64,000 nucleotides of DNA from Hyphomicrobiales bacterium (GTDB taxonomy: Bacteria > Pseudomonadota > Alphaproteobacteria > Rhizobiales > Rhizobiaceae). Position 1 is the stretch's first letter; each line of letters starts with the position of its first letter. The stretch covers positions 496,001 through 560,000 of the forward strand of contig JAJFHV010000010.1 of the NCBI GenBank assembly GCA_021775415.1, read 5' to 3'. Positions 1 to 10,075 of this stretch are shown piece after piece. The notes under the pieces are model-generated. The model searched no databases. It was not told the origin of the DNA and worked only from the letters and a program-made list of their open reading frames with translations. Made by a program: the position numbers and the translations under genes.

Positions 1-2
1 AT

Positions 3-575
3 GTGTCTTCATTCAGGAAAAAGTTCCAGATTACAGGCAACAATATCGGGATTTACATTGGCGGAATGTACGAGGAAAAACGCCTGCCGTTTCTGTGCGA
101 GGCCGCAATCAGAATCCGCAGGGAAGTACCTGACTTCGAATTGCTGTTAATTGGTAGCGGGTCACATTCTCATATCGCCCAGGAATACGCAGCAAAGCAT
201 TCATTCATTCATGCTCCCGGTCCAATGTTTGATAAAGACCGGGCAATCGCACTTAAATTGTCGGACGTGTTTTTGATGCCGGGACTTGTCGGACTTGCCG
301 TAATAGACAGCTTCATTGGAGAGTGCCCGATTGTCACTACTGATTATCGCCATCACAGCCCCGAACTGGAATATTTGAAATCTGGTGAAAACGGCCTGAT
401 AATTCCGGATGACGGGAGTGAGGCAACTTACGCTGATGCAGTCACAAATTTTCTGGGTGATAAAATACTTCGCAAAAAAATGACTTCCGGTTGTCGGGCC
501 AGCGGACAATTGTACACAGCCGAAAACATGGCGCGTAATTTAGCAAATGGCATGAAGCAGGCAGTTAACGCCTGA
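3..575 (+). CDS. Glycosyltransferase family 4, C-terminal part (5' end outside window)
   Basis: The reading frame is open at the left edge, so the true start lies outside the window; the GTG at position 3 is only the first possible start visible. The visible 190 residues look like the nucleotide-sugar-binding half of a GT-B glycosyltransferase: a GGMYEEKR-like strand-turn, then LLIGSGSH, then SDVFLMPGLVGLAVIDSF, which matches the E-x7-E region of family 4 enzymes in degenerate form (G-L-A-V-I-D). The N-terminal acceptor-binding domain is missing. It probably adds a sugar to the exopolysaccharide built by the genes that follow on the other strand. The substrate cannot be told. Confidence 0.75.
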   Translation: MSSFRKKFQITGNNIGIYIGGMYEEKRLPFLCEAAIRIRREVPDFELLLIGSGSHSHIAQEYAAKHSFIHAPGPMFDKDRAIALKLSDVFLMPGLVGLAVIDSFIGECPIVTTDYRHHSPELEYLKSGENGLIIPDDGSEATYADAVTNFLGDKILRKKMTSGCRASGQLYTAENMARNLANGMKQAVNA

Positions 576-705
576 GGCGCGATCGTCCAACGTCACAGGA
601 TAACCCTCATTTAATTCAGGTTATTTTGAATACAGTCAGGATGCTTAGTTTCCCGTGGAGGGAATGTGGCGTGACACCAAGAAATGTAGCAGCCGGGCGA
701 AATGG

Positions 706-3030
706 TCAGGCGGTATATGCAACTTTTACAATGCCTCTGATCCGAGAACGCTTTCCACGCAGCCTGGAGAGTAATTTGTGAACTTCGCCACTAGAGCCCT
801 GGTTTTCCGAGAGTACGACAATCACTTCATGTGCCAGTGTGGAAAGCGTGGTAGAATCATCCATTGCATCGAGCAACGGACCGTCGATCACCGCCAAGTC
901 TGTTGAGAATTTTTTATCAGTCAAGCGATCGCGCAATTTTTCCAAACGAACCATTTTGTGAAGCCTGTTTGTTGCACCGGGTGAACGCAGCGGCCAATAC
1001 TGATAGTTTCCGGCGTGAGCTGGCTCGCTAACATTTTGTCCAACGGCAAGTTTTTGACTGGTGAGGGTCTTCAAGAGATTTTCAGCTGTTTTTGAAAAAT
1101 CATGGACTGCAACATCACTTTCAAAATCTGCTCCGGCCAACATCACATCGTGTCCGGCCAAAGCGCCGGCAAGCGCCAAGTTGGAAGCGAACACAGATTT
1201 CCCAAAATTGTCCTCAATCCCGGTCACCAATACGGTGCGTGTTCGCTTGGGTTTGAAAGAACGCGATATTGACCCAACAATACCCGCCAAATCTTGCGCA
1301 ACCAGATCATCCTGATCATACCCGACAAATTCCGGGATATTATCACTAATCAAATAACCACGCGGCATTGCAAGTGTCAGGAGAACGGGGAGCTTGAATT
1401 GCGTTTCTTCGGGTGCCAGGTCATTAGCTGGAGGCTTGTTGCCTCGCCTACCCAACATACCACTCAATGGATTTTCCATCATCGTGTTCTTTGGCTTAAC
1501 CGATTGTCGGGCTGTACCGGCGGCAGACATCTTATTCGTGGGTGAATGAGAGAAAAATACAGAACCCAGAAGTGCCAAGGCACAGGCGAATCCAAATCCG
1601 GCGCCAGTGCCTGCAACGGCCAGAATAGATGAAGGCAGTCCGGCAGGTTTTATTGGAGGAATTGCATCGGAAACAACACGTGCTTTGCTTGTATCCACTC
1701 TAACCTGTTCGCCAAGCTCTTTAGCCCGCACTAAAAATGCCTCATAAATGACCCGCTTTGAATCGACTTCCCTTTGAAGTTCACGAAGCTTTACCCGGGC
1801 ATCGTTGGTTGAATAGGTTTGATTTGCCAGATTAGTGACCTTGGATTTAAGCTCTTTTTCCAACCCGAGCGCGCTGTTGTACTCAACCTGTGCAGCTGAT
1901 GCTATGCGGTCCAATTCCGCCTGGATTGATTGCTGAACATCCTTGATGCGTAATTCCGCGGCTCTCATTATCGGATGGGTATCCAGATATTGAGCCGAAA
2001 GACTGATCTTGGATTGGCTTGCTTGTGACAATTGCAGCCTCAAGTTCGCAATGGTTTGAGATTGTATTGCTGCAGGTAGCGTTTGCGGCAATCCGCCGGA
2101 TGCTCTTAATTGCTTGAGCCCTTCCAACGTCACCCGGGCGGCAGTAGTTTTGTCGCGAGCTTCAACAAGCGCTTTGTTGACCTGGCTTAATTCCTGTTCA
2201 TTGATCAGGCCGCCGGTGGCATTGAGGATGTTGTTCTCCAGCTTGTAACGTTCGACGGCGTTTTCTGCAGCGTTAAGTTGAGCCCTCAAATCCTCAATCC
2301 TGCCGCTCAGAGAATCTGCAGCTCTTTGCGCTACCTCCGACTGAGCTGCCAATTCTGAAGCAAGAAACACCTTGGCAATCGAATTTGCCAGATGCGCAGC
2401 CTTTTCGGGATCCTCACTGGCCACGCCAAGCTCTACGACGTAGCTAAGCTTTGGTCTGGAAATCCCTACCGCCTTGCGCAGTTTATGCGTTGTAACATTT
2501 TTGATGTCTCTACTGGCGGCAGCGCCGGAATTTCCCAATACAATGTTTTTCACGCTGGATATGAAGCTGAATGCACCCCTGCCGTTAAATTCTGGATCAG
2601 AAACCAGGTTTTCATTTTCAACGACCCGGGCCAGGATGCGATCCGAGGTCATAATGCGCATCATGCTTTCGATCAGCGCGATGTTTCCATCGGCGGACTG
2701 AATGCGGGGATTTATATCGCGTTCGAGGACTTCGATACCCCGCGGATCAAGAAGAATAGAAACCTCAGCTTCGTAAATCGCCTTGCGAGCGCCGGCAATT
2801 GTGAACGAAAGAGCGCCGATACACAGGGTGACAAGCATAATAAACTTCCACCATCCGCTCAAAGTCCTGAAAATGTCTGTCAAGCTGAGCATTGGGCGAG
2901 TGTCCAGCTGATGGAGACTGCCTCTTCTATCACCGCTGGAATGTCTTGTTGAAACTGACATACAAAAACCCTGAATCTTATACTGCGTTCGACTTTTTGT
3001 CATGAAATTCAAACACATGCCTGAATTCAC
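706..3030 (-). CDS. Wzz-type chain-length / BY-kinase-like polysaccharide export protein with degenerate P-loop
   Basis: The protein has a Wzz N-terminal domain with a first membrane helix (about residues 60-80, WWKFIMLVTLCIGALSF), a long coiled-coil periplasmic region (about 200-430) and a second helix near 470-495, then a cytoplasmic P-loop-like domain (about 580-774). That is the layout of bacterial tyrosine autokinases controlling exopolysaccharide length and export. The Walker A is unusual: TGIEDNFGKS in place of the usual PGEGKS form, the Walker A' Asp cluster is replaced by LAGADFESD, and the C-terminal tyrosine cluster is missing (only one Tyr, in KVAYTA). Kinase activity is therefore doubtful. 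The GTG at 3030 is the longest start; ATG at 2961 (MSVSTRH) is a reasonable alternative, and neither has a strong ribosome site. Confidence 0.8.
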   Translation of the reverse strand: MNSGMCLNFMTKSRTQYKIQGFCMSVSTRHSSGDRRGSLHQLDTRPMLSLTDIFRTLSGWWKFIMLVTLCIGALSFTIAGARKAIYEAEVSILLDPRGIEVLERDINPRIQSADGNIALIESMMRIMTSDRILARVVENENLVSDPEFNGRGAFSFISSVKNIVLGNSGAAASRDIKNVTTHKLRKAVGISRPKLSYVVELGVASEDPEKAAHLANSIAKVFLASELAAQSEVAQRAADSLSGRIEDLRAQLNAAENAVERYKLENNILNATGGLINEQELSQVNKALVEARDKTTAARVTLEGLKQLRASGGLPQTLPAAIQSQTIANLRLQLSQASQSKISLSAQYLDTHPIMRAAELRIKDVQQSIQAELDRIASAAQVEYNSALGLEKELKSKVTNLANQTYSTNDARVKLRELQREVDSKRVIYEAFLVRAKELGEQVRVDTSKARVVSDAIPPIKPAGLPSSILAVAGTGAGFGFACALALLGSVFFSHSPTNKMSAAGTARQSVKPKNTMMENPLSGMLGRRGNKPPANDLAPEETQFKLPVLLTLAMPRGYLISDNIPEFVGYDQDDLVAQDLAGIVGSISRSFKPKRTRTVLVTGIEDNFGKSVFASNLALAGALAGHDVMLAGADFESDVAVHDFSKTAENLLKTLTSQKLAVGQNVSEPAHAGNYQYWPLRSPGATNRLHKMVRLEKLRDRLTDKKFSTDLAVIDGPLLDAMDDSTTLSTLAHEVIVVLSENQGSSGEVHKLLSRLRGKRSRIRGIVKVAYTA

Positions 3031-3127
3031 GCCGAGCGCCGAAAGTTCCTAACAATCTATAAAGATTCATGCTTACCGAAATCTAAACAAAACCAGATTT
3101 ATCTTGGTCATGTTCAAAGTGGGTTGA

Positions 3128-3931
3128 TCAGCCAAAATTCTCGGTTTGAGGTGGTGGGCTACCCCGGTCGGAGAACTTGTGCAGTTGCAACATTTGCGCA
3201 GCAAGCATCGTCAAATAAACCGGATTGAGCAAAACGTAACGTTTCCACAATCTTCGTGGCTCCTGAGATAACCTGTAGAGCCACTCAAGTCCGTGGCGTT
3301 GCATAAAAGCTGGTGCCTGATTGAGATTTCCCGCATGGAAATCAAAAGCTGCACCTACAGCGATGGAAGGAAGGCCAACCAGATCTGCACATTCGTGAAC
3401 CCAGATTTCCTGACGAGGGCATCCCAAACCGACAAACACAATATCCGCGCCACTTCCACGGATTTCCTTCGTTATATCCCTCTTTTCTTCATCGGAGCTG
3501 CGTCTGAACAGTGAAGGGCGCGCACCTGCGATTTGAAGGTCGGGGTATTTTTTTCGAAGGTTTTTCTGAAGATTTTTCAGAACATCCCGGCTGCTACCGT
3601 ACAAAAAGATCTTCAAATTTTCCCTCGCCGCCATTTCACAGACTTTGAGGGTAAATGTCGGGCCATAAACCCGCTCTTTCAATCCAGCACGATAAATCAG
3701 GTTTAACGCCCAACGTACGGGCTGGCCATCCGGCATTACAAGATCAAGTTGATTGAGCCGATAGCGGTGATGTGGATCCAGTGCGCCAGTCATCACCCCG
3801 TGCACTGCGAGAGCTGTTACCTTCAAGGGTTCACCCTTTCTGGCCGATTCCAGAACTCTTGCCGCAGCACCGTCGTAATCGACAATGCTGATGTCTATGC
3901 CGATAATATTTTTCTTACCATGATCAATCAT
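3128..3931 (-). CDS. WecG/TagA/CpsF family glycosyltransferase
   Basis: The 267-residue protein matches the GT26 family in length and motifs: ALAVHGVMTGALDP near residue 41, DLVMPDGQPVRWAL near 64-77, YGSSRDVLKNL near 116, and FVGLGCPRQEIWVHE near 166-180 followed by VGAAFDFHAGN. These enzymes move an N-acetylhexosamine-type sugar onto an undecaprenyl-diphosphate-linked acceptor at the inner face of the membrane. It ends 97 bp upstream of the Wzz-like gene and its start lies 3 bp after the stop of the epimerase gene, so the genes form a polysaccharide operon on the minus strand. The exact donor sugar is unknown. Confidence 0.88.
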   Translation of the reverse strand: MIDHGKKNIIGIDISIVDYDGAAARVLESARKGEPLKVTALAVHGVMTGALDPHHRYRLNQLDLVMPDGQPVRWALNLIYRAGLKERVYGPTFTLKVCEMAARENLKIFLYGSSRDVLKNLQKNLRKKYPDLQIAGARPSLFRRSSDEEKRDITKEIRGSGADIVFVGLGCPRQEIWVHECADLVGLPSIAVGAAFDFHAGNLNQAPAFMQRHGLEWLYRLSQEPRRLWKRYVLLNPVYLTMLAAQMLQLHKFSDRGSPPPQTENFG

Positions 3932-3934
3932 AAG

Positions 3935-5011
3935 TTAGCCACTTGCATGCCAGCGCTCTGTATTTGCTTCGTAAATTTCGCGCAGGATTTCGGTGATTCC
4001 GAATTCAGGTTTCCAATCGGGAAAGTGGGATTCAAATCGTCTCGTGTCGGATATCCACCATATGTGGTCACCAGTGCGATTGGTTTCCTCATAAGTCCAG
4101 TCAAGCTCCCGCCCGGAGATCACTTCACACCCACTTATTGCCTCCAGCATCGAGCAATTGCTACGTCGACCACCGCCAATATTATACACCTCGGCTGAAC
4201 GTGGATTTTGAGCGAAATGCCAGAACGCGCTAACCAGGTCATGACTGTGGATGTTGTCTCGAACCTGTTTGCCCTTGTAACCAAGAACCGAATAGCGCGC
4301 GCCGGTAGCGGTGCACTTCATCAGATATGCAAGAAAGCCATGAAGCGCCGTGCCACTGTGGGCAGGACCGGTCAAGCAGCCACCCCGGAAGCAAGCCGTT
4401 TTCATGTCGAAGTAGCGACCATATTCCTGAACCATCACATCGGCTGAAACTTTTGAGGCTCCAAAAACACTGTGCGTGCTTTGGTCAATCGACAGGGTCT
4501 CATCAATCCCGTACTTAAAAAATGGATGTTTACGGCCTATCTCCCAGCGCGTCTTTTCTTCAACCAATGGAAATGAATTGGGAAGATCCCCATACACCTT
4601 GTTGGTTGATGTAAAAATAAATGGGGCATCAATTGCGTATTTTCGCACTGCTTCCAGCATGGTCAGCGTGCCGTTGGCATTGACAGTGAAATCAGTAACA
4701 GGGTCCTTTGCGGCCCAATCGTGCGAAGGCTGAGCCGCGGTATGAATAACCAATCCAATATTTCCGGCATATCGCTCAAATATCAAATTGATCGCTTCCG
4801 GATCGCGAATATCAGCGTCCTCGTGGGTATAATTCTTTAGCGACTGGCTTAGCAGTTCCCGGTTCCACGCCGTAGATGCTTCCTTGCCAAAGAAGGCCGC
4901 ACGCATGTCATTATCTATGCCGACAATTTTAAATCCCTTTTCAGAGAAATACTTTGCAGCTTCCGAACCGATCAAACCGGCCGATCCAGTTATGATGACA
5001 ACTTCTTTCAC
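3935..5011 (-). CDS. NAD-dependent epimerase, CDP-paratose/tyvelose epimerase-like
   Basis: This is an extended short-chain dehydrogenase of 358 residues. The N-terminal nucleotide-binding motif GSAGLIG is at residues 9-15, and [11 protein letters not shown] near 90-100 resembles the CDP-tyvelose 2-epimerase group. The family's catalytic Y-x3-K appears here as F-G-A-S-K (in [12 protein letters not shown]), so the usual tyrosine is a phenylalanine. Either this subfamily uses another acid/base or the enzyme is altered; from memory, close relatives carry the same form. Its likely role is to make a nucleotide sugar for the neighbouring glycosyltransferases. Its start is 38 bp after the UXS gene stop, in the same direction. 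Confidence 0.75.
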   Translation of the reverse strand: MKEVVIITGSAGLIGSEAAKYFSEKGFKIVGIDNDMRAAFFGKEASTAWNRELLSQSLKNYTHEDADIRDPEAINLIFERYAGNIGLVIHTAAQPSHDWAAKDPVTDFTVNANGTLTMLEAVRKYAIDAPFIFTSTNKVYGDLPNSFPLVEEKTRWEIGRKHPFFKYGIDETLSIDQSTHSVFGASKVSADVMVQEYGRYFDMKTACFRGGCLTGPAHSGTALHGFLAYLMKCTATGARYSVLGYKGKQVRDNIHSHDLVSAFWHFAQNPRSAEVYNIGGGRRSNCSMLEAISGCEVISGRELDWTYEETNRTGDHIWWISDTRRFESHFPDWKPEFGITEILREIYEANTERWHASG

Positions 5012-5049
5012 ACTTTGCCCCCCTGTGGGTTGCTCTTTAAAGCAACTGA

Positions 5050-6045
5050 TTATTCAGCCGCTTGAAGCACAGCTGGTTTTGCCATCAATAATTCATCAAA
5101 ATACTTGATTGTACGGGCAAGCCCGGTTTCAAGCTGAACCTTTGGTTCCCAGTTGAACAGGGATTTTGCCTTGGAAATATCCGGGCAACGCTGTAATGGG
5201 TCATCTCCTGGCAGGGTAAGATAATCGACTTTCGACTTCGATCCTGTCAGTTCAATCACGATATCTGCGAGTTGACAGACAGTGATCTCATGCGGGTTGC
5301 CAATGTTGACCGGTTCTGCACCGGCTTGTGGGCAATTCATCAGACCGATCATGCCATTGATAAGATCATCAACGTAACAGAAACTTCTGGTCTGCGATCC
5401 GTCACCGTAAACGGTGATTGGTTCGTTTTTCAAAGCCTGAATGATGAAGTTGGAAACCACCCGACCGTCGTTAGGATGCATGCTTGGACCGTAGGTATTG
5501 AAAATCCGCATTACGCGCGTGTCGAGTGCATGCTGTCTGCGGTAATCAAAAAACAGGGTTTCAGCAGCACGTTTGCCTTCGTCATAGCAGGAACGTATTC
5601 CAATCGGGTTGACGTTACCCCAGTATTCTTCACGTTGTGGCGACGTCTTTGGATCACCATAGACTTCACTGGTTGAAGCCTGCAGGATTTTTGACTTGGT
5701 GCGCTTGGCCAACCCAAGCATGTTGATTGCACCATGAACCGAAGTTTTCAGTGTTTGAACCGGGTCGTGTTGATAGTGAACCGGACTTGCGGGACAGGCG
5801 AGATTGTAGATTTCATCAACTTCAACAACAAGCGGGTTGGTTACATCATGACGTAGAAATTCAAATCGTGGATGCTTCTCAAGCTCCGCAATATTGTATT
5901 TCGTTCCTGAATAGAGATTATCGACTGCCAGAATTTCAATGTTGTCATTCGTAGCCAACAATTTCTTGCACAGGTGAGATCCGAGAAATCCGGCTGCGCC
6001 GGTTACCAGGATGGTTCGGTCCGATGGATATGCAAAGTCGTTCAT
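5050..6045 (-). CDS. UDP-glucuronate decarboxylase (UDP-xylose synthase)
   Basis: This 331-residue extended SDR protein has [11 protein letters not shown] at residues 16-26, [13 protein letters not shown] (the signature of UXS enzymes) near residue 84, TSEVYGDP, and the Y-x3-K catalytic pair in [14 protein letters not shown] converts UDP-glucuronate to UDP-xylose with [13 protein letters not shown] and the substrate-loop arginine region further on also fit. It is the first gene of the minus-strand polysaccharide group; 206 bp separate it from the next gene upstream, enough for a promoter. It implies that the exopolysaccharide contains xylose or a xylose-derived sugar. Confidence 0.9.
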   Translation of the reverse strand: MNDFAYPSDRTILVTGAAGFLGSHLCKKLLATNDNIEILAVDNLYSGTKYNIAELEKHPRFEFLRHDVTNPLVVEVDEIYNLACPASPVHYQHDPVQTLKTSVHGAINMLGLAKRTKSKILQASTSEVYGDPKTSPQREEYWGNVNPIGIRSCYDEGKRAAETLFFDYRRQHALDTRVMRIFNTYGPSMHPNDGRVVSNFIIQALKNEPITVYGDGSQTRSFCYVDDLINGMIGLMNCPQAGAEPVNIGNPHEITVCQLADIVIELTGSKSKVDYLTLPGDDPLQRCPDISKAKSLFNWEPKVQLETGLARTIKYFDELLMAKPAVLQAAE

Positions 6046-6251
6046 GAAGCTTTCCAGTACACTAATGCCAAATGGTTCGTGATGCGGACTGAAGAATTTC
6101 AGACTACACCTACCCCGTTCAAAGCAATTTATGTGCCAAGCATTTAAATGCCATGCTGGGAATCATTCAAATTTGAGAGAAGTAGTGTTTCAATTTGATA
6201 CAATATCCGTCTCGATTTGGTGACTAACGGACATTCCATCCGCAAACCTGC

Positions 6252-7505
6252 CTAACAACCCGTGGACTGAGCCAGTATATTTGCCCATCCCAACATTGGT
6301 CGTGCCCAAATGATGCCATTGGCTGAATTTTCCGGATAATGCGTTTCATAGGTTTTTAGCGCCATGGTCAGTATCTCGGGATCGTACCGGGCAAGCTCAA
6401 ACCAGCCAAATCCTGCATTGAAATGTTCTTTGTACCCAGGTCTGGTTGTGCCGTCCAAGAATCTATTGAGCGTGCCATCCCGGTTCCAGATTTTGGTTTT
6501 AAAGGTTTTCACCAGTGCATCGACATGTTGGGTGGAAATCTCTTCAATCCCCTGCTTATGCGCGAGCAGCAGAAAGTCGAGATCGACGGATGCATGACCT
6601 GTGTCTTCAACATGGCGAAGGTGCTCCACCAGGATATATGGCCATCTGACTGTTCCATCCGATTGAAATTCAGCGAAATCATTCACCCAGGAATTTGCAA
6701 GCCGCCGTGCTTTTTCCACGCGCACTGGATTGGGATCCCATTTGTTCAGCAACAATTGGGCAGAGCACATGGTGGCTGACTGATTGAATGCCGTTTGTGT
6801 CGAGCCGAGTACGTTCGTACCCCCACTATCGCGATAAAAATATGATCCGGCATCACCAAAATCCCGCCAATCACTATCAAAGGAATCAACCGCCTTGCGT
6901 GCGGCTTCAAAATAATTTTCCACGATAGGAACGTAAGCGGGCCAACGATCCTCATTTTCCAGTACCGTATCCACAAACCGTAGAATGCCATGGGTAACCT
7001 GACCTGTGTTCAGAGCATTTACCTCTTCCCACCGCTTCCAGAACGGTCCACCCCTTCCCGTGCCCTGAAGTCCGGCTGGCTCACGAAGATAGTTTTCAAC
7101 AATTTCTCCGCGAGCAATGCGCTCCGCATCGGTGTGAGCAAGCATGTAATTGATGAATGACATGCCGGCGTGAAGATATTTCTCATCCCCGGTCCAATCA
7201 GCCATTTGTGCCCAGGCTCGAAGCCAGTAGTGCGCAATCCAGGCAAATACGCCCTCTGAGTCATCATAAACGCCGTTATCTGCATGAACGATGAATTCGA
7301 TTTGGCTCCTGCTATGCGTACCAAGTAATCCCCAGCGGTTTTCGTAGGCCCGATCCCAATCACCGGCAGAGCAAAAACCGCTTCGCGGATTTATAACCGC
7401 ACCCTTTGAAGCGGCAACAGCCTGGTTAAATTGAAAGCCGCCTACCAGCGAACTGCCAAACGTAGCTGCAGCACCCCCAAGAAATCTGCGCTTGGTCATA
7501 TTCAT
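6252..7505 (-). CDS. Exported protein with Tat-like signal, possible alpha/alpha-toroid fold
   Basis: The start is set at the ATG at 7505 because it follows a TTGGA ribosome site by about 8 bases and opens a Tat-like signal (TKRRFLGGAAATFG, then a hydrophobic stretch to AVAASKG). The mature part has spaced helical blocks rich in aromatic residues (GVFAWIAHYWLRAWAQMADWTG, cut here to its gist; RWPYILVEHL; DTGHASVDLDFLLLAHK; FNAGFGWFELARYD) resembling six-hairpin toroid enzymes that act on polysaccharides. I do not recognise the family. Its position beside exopolysaccharide genes suggests polymer trimming in the periplasm, which is inference only. Confidence 0.6.
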   Translation of the reverse strand: MNMTKRRFLGGAAATFGSSLVGGFQFNQAVAASKGAVINPRSGFCSAGDWDRAYENRWGLLGTHSRSQIEFIVHADNGVYDDSEGVFAWIAHYWLRAWAQMADWTGDEKYLHAGMSFINYMLAHTDAERIARGEIVENYLREPAGLQGTGRGGPFWKRWEEVNALNTGQVTHGILRFVDTVLENEDRWPAYVPIVENYFEAARKAVDSFDSDWRDFGDAGSYFYRDSGGTNVLGSTQTAFNQSATMCSAQLLLNKWDPNPVRVEKARRLANSWVNDFAEFQSDGTVRWPYILVEHLRHVEDTGHASVDLDFLLLAHKQGIEEISTQHVDALVKTFKTKIWNRDGTLNRFLDGTTRPGYKEHFNAGFGWFELARYDPEILTMALKTYETHYPENSANGIIWARPMLGWANILAQSTGC

Positions 7506-7615
7506 GAAGCAATTCCAATTCGAGAAAAACCCGTATTCCCAGTTCCCTAACAAGAACCATGCCAGAAGAATTGTCCCAAAATCAGCAACATGAACCGGTG
7601 AGAATCCCAGCGCAT

Positions 7616-7641
7616 ACCAATTCCACCCAATTGTAAACCAA
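7616..7641 (+). promoter_or_regulatory. Helically phased ACCAA-type repeats upstream of tdm
   Basis: ACCAA begins at 7616, CCCAA at 7626 and ACCAA at 7637, giving steps of 10 and 11 bp. The array lies 75-100 bp upstream of the tdm start. The same motif and spacing occur upstream of tmoX/lysR, amt, gmaS/gntR and glnT in this window. The binding protein is unknown. Confidence 0.5.
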
Positions 7642-7715
7642 TTGTTGATTTTTGTGCGGACAGTAGTACTGTGCCACAAGGATCAAGCTGAGTTTATCAA
7701 GGTACTCAACCCACA

Positions 7716-10073
7716 ATGGATACACTTTCACCACAATCTGAACCAAAGCCTTCGATTATCCTGCGACCTGGCGAACTTGTGTTGCCGGAAGGCATGGAAC
7801 GTTTTGTCATTGCCGCTGGTGGTTCTGTCATTGTTGATGTCGAGACAGGTGACAAAATCAGTGTCGTCGACATGGAAGGCAAGCAAGCCTGCGAGCTGAT
7901 CAGCGTCGATAAGGCCGGGCGATTTGATGCCGGCGTACTGTCCGAAAAACCCAATGCCGGTGCAGATGGCCTGCACTCAATACTGGCAGGTTCGGATGAA
8001 AGCGCAAAGCGTGCGCACGCTTCACTAAAGCGACGCAATATTGATGTCTCCAAGGCAAAATCTTTCCGGGTATTTGGCGAAGATTCTCCGATGGGAAATC
8101 GGGTTGAGATCACAACGGAACGCGAGGGAATTCTGATTGTATGTGCACCCGGCTCTGCGATGGATGCCGAACTTCAAAATACCACAACCCCAATTGAATT
8201 GTTCATTCAACGCAGCCGTATCCGGCCAGCCTCAGAAGCGAGACTTCCCGAGCCACTGGCAGACCCAGTCCTCGATATCAGGGTTCATGCGGCAACTGCC
8301 GAGAGTTTTACGGTCAAGGAAGGTGAATATATCCAGATTATAGATGTGTCGGGTCGACAGTGTTCTGACTTTCAGGCCTTTGCAACAAGCAAACTGGACA
8401 AGGGCAAGGAACTTGCGCTGGATGCCACAATCACGCGGTCACTAATCGGCATGAGTAACCCCGTACCCGGGCTGCCTGCAAAAGCGTTTGACCGTGAAAT
8501 GGAACCGCTGGTTGAAGTTATTCAAGACACCTGCGGTCGTCACGATGTGTTTTTAACCGCCTGCAACTCCCGCTACTACGATGACATGGGATATCCCGGG
8601 CACGTGAATTGTTCTGACAATTTCAACCGGGCGCTTGATCCTTATTCCATTGCCAGCCGCCGTGGTTGGGAAGCGATAAACTACTTCTACAACACCAATA
8701 TTGATGATGCTAACCAGATCTATTTTGACGAGCCCTGGTCGCGTTCCGGTGACTACGTGATGATGCGGGCTTTGACTGATCTGGTCTGTGTTGCTTCCGC
8801 CTGCCCCTGCGATATCGATGCAGCAAATGGCTGGAATCCGACAGACATTCACGTTCGAACCTACAAAAAAACCGAAGATTTCAAACGAGCAACGGCATTT
8901 CGCATGACCCCAGAATCAACACCACAGATGACCAAGGAAACCGCCTTTCATGAACGGTTTTCAAAACTCACCCGAGACTACACAGAATATGCCGGGTACT
9001 GGCTCCCCAACCGGTTCAACAATGAGGGCCCGACTGAGGAATACTGGGCTGCACGCGAAAAGTGCATGGTCATGGACCTCTCCCCTCTCAGAAAATACGA
9101 AGTGACGGGCCCCGATGCTGAAGCCCTCATGCAACACTGCGTAACCCGCAATATTCGAAAACTTTCACCGGGCCAGGTCGTCTATACAGCCATGTGTTAC
9201 GAGCATGGCGGCATGGTTGATGATGGCACCGTATACCGGCTTGATCAGGATAATTTCCGCTGGATTGGTGGTAATGATCTCTCCGGAATTCAATTGCGCA
9301 AACAGGCTGAAGCGCTTGGCCTCAAAGCCTGGGTTAGAAATTCAACAGACCAGTTGCACAACATTGCGGTGCAAGGCCCCAACAGCCGTGACTTGTTGAA
9401 GGAAATTATCTGGACGCCTCCGAACCGACCGGAGCTTGAAGAGCTGGAATGGTTCCGTTTCACACCGGCCCGGATTGGAGACTTTCACGGTGCACCTGTC
9501 GTGGTTTCCCGAACCGGGTACAGCGGCGAACTTGGATATGAATTGTTCTGCCACCCCAAAGACGCCAATGCCGTGTTCGATGCTGTTTGGGAAGTTGGGA
9601 AAAAATACGGACTCAAACCACTAGGGTTGGAAGCGCTTGACTGGCTTCGTATCGAGGCAGGCCTGATATTTGCCGGCTCTGAATTTGATGACCAGACGGA
9701 TCCCTTTGAAGCCGGTATCGGGTTCACTGTTCCATTGAAATCAAAGGAAGATAATTTCATCGGCAAGGAAGCCTTGATTAGACGCAAGGAAAATCCGCAG
9801 AAAAAACTCGTCGGCCTTGAAATCCACTCTCAAGTAATTGTTGGAGCAGGTGATTGCGTTCATGTGGACCGGCCCCAGATCGGCGAGGTTACCAGCAGCA
9901 TGCGTTCGCCCGTGCTAAAGAAAAACATTGCCCTGGCGCGGGTGGATGTCACGCATGCAGAATTAGGCACCGAGGTCGAAATCGGTAAACTCGACGGCCA
10001 TGCCAAACGCGTTCCGGCAACCATCGTTCCCTTTCCCCATTATGATCCGAAGAAAGAGCGCCCCCGGAGCTGA
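7716..10073 (+). CDS. tdm: Trimethylamine N-oxide demethylase (Tdm)
   Basis: The 785-residue protein joins an N-terminal DUF1989 region (about 15-385) to a C-terminal GcvT/aminomethyltransferase domain (about 410-780). That fusion is the known make-up of TMAO demethylase, which splits TMAO into dimethylamine and formaldehyde; the GcvT domain can pass the one-carbon unit to tetrahydrofolate. Candidate metal ligands in the DUF1989 part are D218 (QCSDFQAF), C273 (DTCGRHD), C299 (HVNCSDN) and C363/C365 (ACPCDID), fitting the three-Cys one-Asp zinc site reported for Tdm. The neighbouring tmm and tmoXWV support the call. A dioxygenase gene follows after 2 bp. The start codon ATG has only a weak ribosome site. 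Confidence 0.92.
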   Translation: MDTLSPQSEPKPSIILRPGELVLPEGMERFVIAAGGSVIVDVETGDKISVVDMEGKQACELISVDKAGRFDAGVLSEKPNAGADGLHSILAGSDESAKRAHASLKRRNIDVSKAKSFRVFGEDSPMGNRVEITTEREGILIVCAPGSAMDAELQNTTTPIELFIQRSRIRPASEARLPEPLADPVLDIRVHAATAESFTVKEGEYIQIIDVSGRQCSDFQAFATSKLDKGKELALDATITRSLIGMSNPVPGLPAKAFDREMEPLVEVIQDTCGRHDVFLTACNSRYYDDMGYPGHVNCSDNFNRALDPYSIASRRGWEAINYFYNTNIDDANQIYFDEPWSRSGDYVMMRALTDLVCVASACPCDIDAANGWNPTDIHVRTYKKTEDFKRATAFRMTPESTPQMTKETAFHERFSKLTRDYTEYAGYWLPNRFNNEGPTEEYWAAREKCMVMDLSPLRKYEVTGPDAEALMQHCVTRNIRKLSPGQVVYTAMCYEHGGMVDDGTVYRLDQDNFRWIGGNDLSGIQLRKQAEALGLKAWVRNSTDQLHNIAVQGPNSRDLLKEIIWTPPNRPELEELEWFRFTPARIGDFHGAPVVVSRTGYSGELGYELFCHPKDANAVFDAVWEVGKKYGLKPLGLEALDWLRIEAGLIFAGSEFDDQTDPFEAGIGFTVPLKSKEDNFIGKEALIRRKENPQKKLVGLEIHSQVIVGAGDCVHVDRPQIGEVTSSMRSPVLKKNIALARVDVTHAELGTEVEIGKLDGHAKRVPATIVPFPHYDPKKERPRS

Positions 10074-10075
10074 AG

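Noticed and set aside
2392-2952. 186-codon open frame on + inside the Wzz-like gene
   Set aside because: It is antisense to a gene with clear coiled-coil and membrane segments and has no recognisable motif of its own.
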